A DNA stretch of 64,000 bases, taken from Isochrysis galbana. Lineage: Eukaryota; Haptophyta; Isochrysidales; Isochrysidaceae. Shown piece after piece: positions 44,740 to 54,500 of this stretch. The DNA is taken from positions 5,001,945 through 5,065,944 of the forward strand of contig CM030935.1 of NCBI GenBank assembly GCA_018136815.1, written 5' to 3'. The notes under the pieces are model-generated. The model worked only from the letters and a program-made list of their open reading frames with translations, had not been told where the DNA came from and searched no databases. Within the stretch, counting starts at the first letter, position 1. Every line of letters starts with the position of its first letter. The translations under genes and the position numbers were made by a program.

Positions 44740-45270
44740 TAAAAATAGTTTTTAAAACTGAGAGTATCTAACAGCTATTGTAACAGTTTTAGAAATGACA
44801 TAAAGTTACTAGGATTAATATTAAAATATAATATAACAATATGGTAATTAAATTAAAGATTATTAAAGACGTGATATAAAAATAGTAAAATTAAAAAATC
44901 CAACCAAAAATTCAAGTAAAATTAAATATCGGTCATTTTGATTTTGATCTCATCAAGTAAAATATTAACATCAAGAATATTTAAAATAAATAAAAACCAC
45001 AAAAAAACAAATAAAATTTACTTTTATGTGTTTATTCAAACGATGCTATGACTATAAGTCTTCATTTTAAACGAAGGTTTACTAAGATAATTACTATCAA
45101 GTTATAATTTTTAATTCAACATTTTTAAGGATCAAATTCATTGTCACTGAATAATAATTTTATTACTAGTACTTCACTAAACTTTAATTTGAATGATTCA
45201 TTGAAAAGTGTATTTTCGTAAAAATGTTATAATAAATTATAATTAATTAAATGAAATTATCCATACCTAG
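44740..45270. other. AT-rich island without genes
   Basis: About 530 bp of strongly A/T-biased DNA in a GC-rich region, with sharp edges. No long frame on either strand. It may be organellar or viral DNA inserted in the nucleus, or a matrix-attachment-like spacer; nothing recognisable decides this. Confidence 0.7.
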
Positions 45271-45285
45271 TGAGTGACCGGCCTA

Positions 45286-45349
45286 GAACGTTGTCAGATT
45301 AGGGTGCGTGGGAGGTGCTCGCTTTTCTAGGGCTAATCTGACAACGTTC
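45286..45349. repeat. 17-bp perfect inverted repeat
   Basis: GAACGTTGTCAGATTAG at 45286-45302 and its exact complement at 45333-45349 enclose a 30-bp loop. A third, lone copy of GTTGTCAGATTAG lies near 45432. Confidence 0.85.
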
Positions 45350-45523
45350 CGCGTAGAGGGGGAGGGGGGGAAAAGAAACAACTTCCTGGAGGCGCTGCAC
45401 CACTTGGCGGGGTGGACTGCTCGGCCGGTGAAAGTTGTCAGATTAGCGCAGACGCGGTGCCCCGCGACACACCCCCAGCGCTCACACACCAGCACAGAGA
45501 CCGAGGACGACGGTGCCGCACGC

Positions 45524-45940
45524 GTCGGTTGAGGGATTGCTCGATTTCCCGGCGAGCGCCCTCCCCCCTCCGCTGCTTTCGCCCCAAATCTAAAAAGGTC
45601 GGTTGAGGGATTGCTCGATTCCCCGGCGAGCGCTTCCCCCTCCGCTGCTTTCGCCCCAAATCTAAAAAGGTCGGACGGGTGTTGTCCGATTTTCCGGCGA
45701 GCGCTTCCCCCTCCACTGCTTTCGCCCCAAATCTAAAAAGGTCGGTCGAGGATTGCTCGATTTCCCGGCGAGCGCCCCCCCCTCCGCTACTTTCGCCCCA
45801 AATCTAAAAAGGTCGGACGGGTGTTGTCCGATTTCCCCGCGAGCGCTTCCCCCCTCCACTGCTTTCGCCCCAAATCTAAAAAGGTCGGACGGGTGTTGTC
45901 CGATTTCCCGGCGAGCGCTTCCCCCCTCCACTGCTTTTCG
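45524..45940. repeat. Minisatellite of six ~71-bp units, each with a hairpin
   Basis: Units end in CGCCCCAAATCTAAAAAG and begin GTCGG. Two classes alternate: one with TTGAG or TCGAG pairing with CTCGA, the other with TCGGAC pairing with GTCCGA around a short loop. Confidence 0.88.
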
Positions 45941-45946
45941 GTGAGT

Positions 45947-46222
45947 GGTGGTGGGCAGAGCGGGCAGGAGGCCCGCTTTTGCAGGAGGAGGGGCCTTGGG
46001 CCCTTTTGGTGGGCCCGGCGCGGGACGCGTCGACTTTGATTCTTCACCTGACGGATCCGAGGTTACCACTGCCTCGGATGGGAACGGAGGGAACGGAAGG
46101 GAAGCGGCGAGAGGCGCGGCGGAAGTTGGGCAGTGGCCAATGACGGGCTGGACCACCTCCTCAGCAGAGGAAGGCGGGAGGACGGGCTTGGGCGAGGGCG
46201 AGCGCGACGACGGAGCGGACAT
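45947..46222 (-). CDS. Pro/Ser-rich open frame, unknown first exon
   Basis: Starts MSAPSSRSPSPKPVLPPSSA and stays low-complexity (Pro, Ser, Ala) for about 90 residues before running into the minisatellite. It could be the disordered N-terminus of a host protein or of a retroelement Gag. No domain recognised. Confidence 0.25.
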
Positions 46223-46363
46223 GGCTGGGCGGATCGAGATGGATAGGCTGGGGCTGAGGGATTGGAGAGGTTTGGTATTGAGGTAGTGTTGAGAACGAGG
46301 GACGAAAACGAGGACGAGAGCGACGAACGAAGAACGACAGACGACAGACGGCTAGAGGCCGAT

Positions 46364-46885
46364 GGACCGACGAGATGACACTACACTCACATCAACACTC
46401 TCCACACTAACGTATCCCTATCACGGAACGCACAGGAACCCGCTGGCAGATCGAACAAGGAAGAGAATGCCGACAAGAGAGCGACGGGGCGACGGACGAT
46501 CCGACGGGGCGACAGTTACGCACAGGAATAAGGAGGGAATCTTTCGAAAACCCTTAAGTGATTTGATGAAGACCGAAGTAAAATAGCGCCACGATATAAT
46601 CCAACGGCCAACACCTGAAGGGGAATCAGGGTCACACATGGGGGCGGTTCCTTGCACCGGCGATACCTGATCGCGCGACTTAGCCTAAAACGCGAGGAGC
46701 ATGCAAGGAGGTAAGCCAGGTGAGGGGCAAGCAGGCGACAAAGGAGGCAATAAAGGAGGCGAGGGCAACAAGGGCGAATGGACGAATGTAGGACACTACG
46801 ACGGTGACTCGTGGCTAGCCTGCAAGGAGGGAACAAAGAAACGCAAACAACTTCTAAAACAAAAAGGTCGATCGCGGATGCGACA
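46364..46885 (-). repeat. Dispersed 522-bp repeat, copy 2
   Basis: Reverse-orientation partner of 2993-3514. Confidence 0.85.
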
Positions 46886-47562
46886 GTGTAATACCCTAAA
46901 AATCGCGTGATAAAACCTCAATCTTGACTTGGTGAATTTTCACCCTTAGAAGTTAAAAGGCGTGTTTGACCGCCCTACTACAAGTACAAAGGACAAAGGC
47001 GAGCTGGAGCAACGATTTCAGCGTCCCATGGTTGCACGACTATACGAGAAATTCGAATCCTGCGCACACTTATAATCCACAAGTCTTCAAATCTTCTACA
47101 ACTACTTAATCCCCGTTAGCCGTTAGCTGCTGCGACAGGACACAACACGAGAACGTAATGTGAAAGCGGGAGCCGCGACAGCAACAACCATCTCTCCACT
47201 ACGGGGCACATCACTATGACTATGACCACGTCATCAATCACGAGCCGCAGATGGGCTTGCATCTGATACAAGCGCAACGGTGGCCGGCTAGAGGCACACG
47301 CAGGGCGTGATGGGAGAAAAGGAGGTGACCGACGTTCAAACGTGCAAGGAGGACAGGGCGCTCATTGGTAACGGTCAAGCGCACTCTAATGCCTTGCTCC
47401 CAGATCAACAGCAAACAAGATGAGTCTTTGATGTCAAGGGTTCGTGCGTTTGGCGGCCCTCAGCATGGTCCAGATTTCCATTTGCGATAACGTAAGTTCG
47501 AACTCAATGACTCGAATGGTGCTGCCAAGGCGAGCATATGATGCCGCTGCTCCGTCGCTTCC
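46886..47562. other. Intergenic DNA with a repeat terminus
   Basis: The terminus TGTTTGACCGCCCTAC is at 46964-46979. No gene recognised before the three-exon gene at 47563. Confidence 0.45.
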
Positions 47563-48114
47563 TCAGCCAAGGCACTTGCACATGCCCTCGGGAAGGCATT
47601 TCTTGAACCACGGCTTTTCTTTCTGTGTCAGACAGGAGACACGGGGGGGAGTTGCAGCTGAGTCTAAGAAGTAGGTGTCTGGCGGCGGGGAAGGACAATC
47701 TGTAGAGTGCAGTGCGAGCGCAATGGCAGCCATCGCACCTCTGCGGGCACAGGCTCTGCAGCCACCGGCGCACTCTCGACTGCCAACTCGGCAGGTGTGG
47801 CTACTGCCTCCGCTTCAACCTTGTCTGTTATGACCTGCGCAGACGAAGTTGTGGGGTAATTTTAAGTTCCTTGACGTGCATGGCCAAAGAAGGATACGCG
47901 TATTTCATCTGCTCTCCCACATGCGGGCATTTCCCCTTTCTCTCTCCCTCTCTGCAGGCATCGCCAACCCCAATCTCCCTCACTCTGCGTGCCCACTGTC
48001 CTTCCCGCTGGAGCGTAATGCGCTCACTTCTGGCGATGCCTCGTACACGATCTGTTCGGTGGACTGGGTGTCGCCCAGCTTCACCTTCGACTTCTTCTTG
48101 AACAGCTTAAGCAT
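47563..48114 (-). CDS. Novel three-exon gene for an 80-residue protein
   Basis: Exons 48114-48028, 47834-47739 and 47622-47563 are all in phase 0 with canonical boundaries (GAA|GTGAGC, GCAG|GTC, GAG|GTGCGA, ACAG|AAA). They encode 29, 32 and 19 residues. The N-terminus is basic (MLKLFKKKSKVKLGD), the middle acidic and Ala/Glu/Val-rich (VITDKVEAEAVATPAELAVE), and the C-terminus again basic with three cysteines (WFKKCLPEGMCKCLG). The layout suggests a small peripheral protein that could bind acidic membranes or be acylated at the terminal cysteines, but no family is recognised. It cannot be seen as a single open frame, which is why it is easily missed. The introns are 193 and 116 bp; the first contains a short CTCT run. 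Confidence 0.6.
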
Positions 48115-48477
48115 CGAGCGCGAGAAGAGAGAGGGAGAGGGAGAGGGAGAGAGGGAGGGAGGGAGGGAGCGCGAGGGAGCGAGGGAGAGGTCAAGCGAGC
48201 GAGGAAGTGAACGAGAGAGAGGGAGTCCGCGCGCACAAGAGAGAGAGGGGAGGAGGGAGAGGGAGAGGGAGAGAGAGAGGGGGGAGGGAGAGGGCGGCCG
48301 CGGCGGAGCGTTCAAGAGGGGTGTGTGGCGCGCCAAGGTGGATGCGGGGCGCAGATTCCCGCGGGGGGGAGGAGGGAAAGGGGAGGACTAGCAAGACGCT
48401 TTTACTATTTACTATAGGCTTGAGCTTCGTGCGCGTGCCCGCTTCGTGGGCGTGCCCGTGCCCTTCCCCAGCCTCCC
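48115..48477. repeat. GA-rich low-complexity DNA upstream of the three-exon gene
   Basis: GAGAGGGA and GAGCGAG repeats to about 48300, on the 5' side of the minus-strand gene. No coding sequence. Confidence 0.7.
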
Positions 48478-49110
48478 ATGGCCCCTAGCAAGCCTGCCAA
48501 CAAGCCCAAGCCGGCACGGGGGCACTACACAGTACATGCCCGCGACACCCGGGCCGAGGAGCGCGCGCGCGTAGTCGCAGATGTCCGGAAGGCGGTTGCT
48601 CATTGTCGCACGCATAGCGTTGGCGTGAAGGCGGCTCTGGCTTCTAGCTTCTGGCTTCTGGCTTCTGGGCTTTTCCCTCATGCCACGCGCGGAAAGGTCG
48701 AGTGGGGCCTGAGGCGGCCTGCCGCCAATGATGACTCCACTCGGGACGCCAACCAACAGCTGCTCACAAATGCTGAGCGCTTGAAGTTGGCATCGTGGGT
48801 CCACAAGCACACTGCCTCATGTCGCACACGTAGCGGAGATTTTTAAGAAGATTTTTTTTTTTGAAATTGGCATCGTGGATCCTCACGCGCGCTGACGCCC
48901 ATGATCCCCAGTCTCGGCATCAGATTTCTGTCAAGGTCCGCGAGATGCTCACAGAGAGGCACCGCTTCAATCGTATCAAAAAGTTCGGCAAGGGCTCAAT
49001 TCCCCTCAATACCCCTGAGTTGAATCACGTCAATTCCACGCTCGACCTCTCCCATACATTCTTTCAAAGAATCTTCCCGTGGTGGCGAGCAAGAGGCGTT
49101 ACACAGTGTG
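48478..49110 (+). pseudogene. Broken open frames with an internal duplication, unknown
   Basis: A frame from the ATG at 48478 (MAPSKPANKPKPARGHYTVH) runs to 48846 and includes a triplicated TTCTGGCTTC stretch near 48645-48670 and the phrase ERLKLASWVHKH. After the A/T-run repeat end at 48826-48863 a second frame restarts with LKLASWILTRADAHDPQSRH and continues to RIKKFGKGSIPLNTPELNH. The repeated KLASW phrase suggests one DNA-binding-like segment split and partly duplicated when a retroposed end inserted. It may be transposase-derived; not identified. Confidence 0.3.
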
Positions 49111-49160
49111 AGAAAAAGGCCCGCTGGGGGACAATAAGAAAAAACTGGGCTCAAGCGGAC

Positions 49161-49182
49161 AAGTCCCCGGCACCCGGGGAGA
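49161..49182. repeat. Conserved hairpin core, copy 2
   Basis: Exact copy of the 22-bp core at 3621-3642. Confidence 0.75.
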
Positions 49183-50608
49183 CAGCCGCGAGAGGCGAGG
49201 CGGGAGAGGAGAATTCTCTCGGGGGAGGATTAGAGAGGGTGAGGGGCCGGCGAAACAACTGTAACGCAGCGACCGGGAAACATAAGTTCTCTGTCGTTCA
49301 CCGACAAGTGATTTGACAACTCTACGATAGATCGATTTATTTCTCATAAACATATCATTAAATTATGTTACGAATGGTGCCCCCAGCGCCCTTTCAAACA
49401 TGCCACACACACTAGAAATCAGGCTCTAGACGCGCACATATGGACTGCCTGCTCGTCGCCATGCGGCGCACAGACAGTCCATACACATATCTTACGAATA
49501 CACACGCGCACTGCCCCCCCGATTCGACCCCTTCGAGCCCTGTAGCCGATCTGCTGACCGGCCGCGCCTGCCGAGAGAGACGCCAACTCTGACTTTTCAG
49601 CCAGGGAAGCTTGTTGCGAGGCGGGTGTGGGCTGGGGCGGGGTCAGGTGCTGGGTATGGCACACCCAGGCCAAGGCCGGGCGGGGGGCTCGCGCTGCGCG
49701 CGCGCTGCTCGCCACCTGGCTTCTGGCGCTCGTCTGCGCGCTGCGAAGGGGGGGGAGTGCGAGAACGACCTGGAGGTGAGCGCGGCGAGCGTGAAGGGGC
49801 ACATCGCGGCAGGCAGCGTGGGGGGGGCTTACCACTGGTGTTGGCCGCGCGAGTACACCCCTGTGGCAAGCTGGGCTGCCAAAGAGGAGTGGGGGAATGT
49901 CAGAGCAAGGCTCATCTCACTCTTGGAGATGGCCTGCGAGGGCGCGCCGGCAGCTAGCGCGGAATGCGGTTCTTGCGGGGAGCTCATGGAGCTTTCCTCG
50001 GGGGTGACTACGGGCATGGTGATCGACGCACGACGCACGACGCACGGAGGGCGCGGAAGTGTGGAAGGAGGCTTGTGGGAGGTGGTGGCAGGCGACTGGG
50101 GGTGGCTCAGGCGCGTGCTTGGCTGGTATTGACTCGTTGACTCGGGGTATAGACTCGGGAACTCGGGGGGACTCGCTTGGGAACACGGTGGGACTCGACG
50201 AAGTTGCCACAAAAACACTCACAAGAAACCAAAAACCAAAGTCCTTGGGCTCAGAAAACTAACGTAAAAACTCCGGAATCATACGATAAACAAACCCTCC
50301 CCGTGCGACAAAGGCTGAGGTCGCGATCGCTCGTCATGCGCGAAGAAATACGGAAAGAGAGCGCAAAACTACGCAAACGAAGGGTTCAAACTATCGTTAA
50401 AGTGAAAACTCGTCCGCTGAAGCCAACGCGGAGGGTCGAGGAGAGGTCCAAACTCGCGCGGGGGGAAGAAGGCGATGTGCAGAGAGACCTTCTAGACAAG
50501 CGACGAGCAAGGGGCGACGAAACAAGACGCGAGACGCGGGGCGCGTGCCATTCGTTCTTCCTTTCTTTCACCGAAAACGCGGCGAAACTAACGTTAAACA
50601 TCGGTACC
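49183..50608. other. Unassigned DNA left of the retrotransposon
   Basis: Open frames on both strands at 49600-50200 show no domain. 50200-50608 may be the outer part of the 3' LTR (see 50609), because it lies beyond the shared repeat yet continues without an obvious boundary. Confidence 0.4.
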
Positions 50609-51292
50609 CCCTCCGCGAGAATCGCGAAGAAGAACGGACGAGATGGAGGCAATCATCGAAGGAATCGCGAGAGGAATCGAAGCGAGGGGGGGAAACAGCG
50701 CGCGCGGGGGGGGAACGAACGACGGCCGGAGGAAACGAACCGCGCGCGGAGGAGAAGAACCTCGCGCGGGGGGGGGAATAATATAACGGCCGGAGGCGAC
50801 GGATGGCACGCCGAGAGGAAGAACCTGCCGCGGGGGGCGAGGGACCGAGGGCACGGCGGGGCAGCGTGGGAGGGCGCGAGGGTGATCTCGGAGCGAGATC
50901 GCGTCCTTTCCCTCGCGGAGCGCAGAGAGACCCCCACGGAACATCCTGGGACCGGAGAATGTTTTGGACGAAACTTCCCTCCGTCGGCCGAGGAGAGGAG
51001 GACGGAGAGAGAGAGAGAGAGAGTCTCGCAGAGCAACTGCGGAACGAGAAGTCGAAGTCATGCCGGTTTATTACCTTAAACGAGCCAACAATTATAGTAA
51101 CAGCAAAAACAAAATTCGAATCGCAAATTTCGAGACCAAAATCTGCAAACCTGGACTTGAGACCATGGGGAATCCGAATCTGTGTGTCTTGTGCGTCAGT
51201 GGCAACACGGGGAACTGTTCAATTGTAATTGTGAGCGCGTACCTTACACGAATATTCATGCCTACAGCCTTCAGATGGGCAGGAATACAACA
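50609..51292 (-). repeat. 3' LTR (shared part) of the Ty3-type element
   Basis: Direct repeat of 59643-60329, almost identical apart from G-run lengths. In element orientation it begins TGTTGTATTC, preceded by a purine tract (GGGGGG at 51293-51298 read on the minus strand) that fits a polypurine primer site. Confidence 0.85.
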
Positions 51293-51585
51293 CCCCCCGA
51301 CTTAAATCGAGACGTCTCCCGATGTCGAGCCAAGAGAGTTCATTTAACCATACGAGACGAGAGACTTAGAAGAGGAGGATTAACCCATGGATCCAAAGCG
51401 AGCACAAAATCGGCAGCTTAGCGCGGCGGCCCCCGATTTCGTACGCCACGTCCTCTACCTACACAAGTGCGCTGCAGCCCAGCTCTACAAATACTTTCCC
51501 AATGCAGCCATCATATATGCGCAGACGTTCGACTCCTCCCTTGGATACCCAGGTGAAGGACCGATCACAGTTGCGTCCTACAACA

Positions 51586-54500
51586 TCAACGGCACCAGGA
51601 ATGGAGCACTTTGCTCGGTTCTGTCCCAGGCCTCTCCTCGAGATGGAGAGGATCGTGATCAGGCTCGAGAGCAACTAAGCGGGATAAGCCGTCGGCGTCC
51701 CAGTGAGTGACTCCAGGTTTGTGCACGACGTCGAATCTATATTCGGCTAGCTTTAGGACCCATCGCATGAGGCGCGAGGCTGGACCACCGGTGACTTGAT
51801 CTTTCATCGTGTGAAGCCAGCGCAAAGCTGAATGGTCTACGACGAGGGTGAAGTGGCGACCCCAAAGATAAGGCCTCCAATTTCGGATCGATTCTAGCGC
51901 TGCTAGAAGTTCGATTTCAGTGACTGTCCAATGGCGCTCAGCCGGACTCAAGCTACGACCGTAGTATGCAACGACGCGCTCTCTCCCTTCGTCGTCTTTT
52001 TGGGCGAGGACGCCGGCGATGCCGAGCTTGCTAGCACCGTCGGTTTTAACGAGGAAAGGACGGTCGTCTCGAGGAGGTGCAAGTACGGGTTCTTCACAGA
52101 TAGCTTGCTTGAGATCTTCGATAGCCTGTCGACAGGCTTCTGTTTGCGACTCGACCGGGACGTCGCACCCTTTCCGCGTGAGAGCGGTTAACGGCGCCGC
52201 ACGGATCGCAAAACGACGGATGAAACGGCGGTAGTAGGAGCACAATCCAAGGAACGAACGGACGGCTTCGATCGAGTTGATTTGGGTTGGGTCGATTTTC
52301 GAGACAGCTTCCACTTTCTTGGGATCCATCCGAAGACCTTCACGCGAAACAACGTGGCCGAGATATTCAGCCGAGGTGGCAAAGAAAACGCATTTCGACA
52401 TCTTGCAAGTGAGGCCCGCCCAGATGAGACGTTCCAAGACAAGATCAAGACGGTGTAACATTTGTTGGAATGACGACTCTTCCCTGGCCTGCAGCGAGTC
52501 ACCTACACCTGTCGACCAGGCGCCGACATCATCCAAGTATGGCATACAAATCTCCCATGCCAGCCCACCGAGAACGGCGTCCATGAGGCGGCACATATAC
52601 GAGGGACCGGATTGAACACCGAAAGGCAAGTAATTGAACTCGTACTTGCCGCGATGAGTAGTGAACGCGGTGATATGTTTATCGGATTCTTTGATCGGTA
52701 TACCCCAGAAACCAGATGCCAGGTCCAGGGTGCAAAGGAATAGAGAATCGAGGTTGCCTTGACCGGACGACAATCGGTCGATGGCTTCTACCGTGAGGGG
52801 AAGAGGGCTGTCCTCTAGACGAAGCTTGGAGTTGACGTCGCGATAATCTACGCAGAAACGTACGGAGCCATCCTTCTTAGTGACTAACACGACTCGAGAG
52901 GCCCACGACGAATTTGATTTCCTAATGATGCCCGCGGACTCCATCTTGCAAACTTCGTCCTCTATGATCTTCTCACCCTCTCGTCCAACTCTAGACGGTG
53001 CGTGACGGTGAGCTTCGGCTCCGGGGTTGAGCGGTAGCTCTACCTCCATCACGTGAGTGTGATTCGGGTTAGTCGGGTCAATTGCGAAAGCAGCGATACG
53101 TCGGGCCAGTAGACGACGAACTTGTTCACGTTGGGGCATCGAGAGACGGCCCTCGGGGTCGATCTTGGCTGCCTCGAGGAGCTTGCGTTGGTCCTCGTTG
53201 AGCGACTCAATCACATCCGGCGAGTTATTGTCACCGACGCGGTGATAAGTTCCAGCGTGAATCTTGAATCGAACCTGTAGCGAAGCTACAGGATGGAACG
53301 ACGGAAGGTGTAGTGGTTTGGGGTCAGTATTGGCCACCGTAACCGCGATGGTGTGGTCGGATTTCGGCCTCTCTACTTGAGGGATGACGAGCGGAGAGCT
53401 GTCAATAGTCTCGCGTGTAGGGAGTCGGTCCACGAGCATGGCGCAGTCTTCGTGTTCTCGAAGAGCTAGCGGAATTCGGACGTGAAACGTCGCCCGATGA
53501 TAGGCCGGGATCGTGATAGGTTCATGGGTATATAGGAGGTACTCGGAGCCACAAGACGCCGGCGCTTTGGCGGCAAACTCATCGGCCGTGTTGAAGAGCG
53601 GCTCGGAGACTAGCTGGTTGTCGTTTTCGGCGGCTTGCGGCCCTCGGAAGAAGTCAGTCGTGATTGGGTTCGCGGAGGTCGGACAGACCTGTGCACAAGT
53701 CATGCTGACAGGGACCACCGCTATCGGTGACGTCGAGACGCGAAAGATCGGCGGAGCGTCGGGGCTTGGACTGCCATTAACCTCAAGAGGAGCCACCGTG
53801 GATGGGGCACCGAGGGTGATAGAGCCGTCCGCGCTGTCGGAGGCGAGCTGAATCGAAGCGGCGTGCGTAGCTAAGAAGTCGTTCCCGAGCAGTAGCATCG
53901 GGTTGCCTTCAATCACCATGAACGTATGACGAAAGAGAAATCCACCGACGGAGAAAACGATTCGAGCCTTGCCTCGCGTGATAAGAGGTAGGCCGTCTGG
54001 GCCATGGAGCGGTGTCACTACGGCTTGCGGCAGCCGCTCGACGCATGCGTCGTTGGGTAGGCTGGACAAGAGGGAAGTGGTCACGACCGACGGGCCAGCT
54101 CCGGTGTCAGCGAGTGTGCTGTTGACCGTGAGGGCGGAGTCGGCTAAGATTACTCCTTCTTTGCCGGCAGCCTCGCCGGAGCGGCAGACCATTAGATCTC
54201 GAACATATAGACAATGCCTTGGGTAGGCAGATGGTAGGGTATCCACGACGCTCTCCGGCCGGTGCGCGGTCACGTGTGCAATGGTGTCGGACAGGGACGG
54301 GGTTGGTCGCCAGCGTCGTTGCTCGGGTGAATTCGTCGTCAAACTGGTCGTCGTCTCTTCGGGTACTCCGACTGCCGCTATCGTGGCAGAGGGCCTAGAG
54401 GGGTCGTCCTCGTTGGTAGCGGTACAGGGTGATAGCTTGGGACTAGTGTAGCCCAGGCCTCTCTTGTCGGTGGGGTGCCTCGGGTGGTCGGACATCTTTT

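Noticed and set aside
49130-49165. Dinoflagellate spliced-leader-like GGCTCAAG
   Set aside because: Only the last few bases agree (CTGGGCTCAAG); the rest of the leader is missing and it is not at gene starts.
49611-50132. Plus-strand 173-codon frame
   Set aside because: An equally long frame exists on the minus strand; neither shows a domain or conserved pattern.
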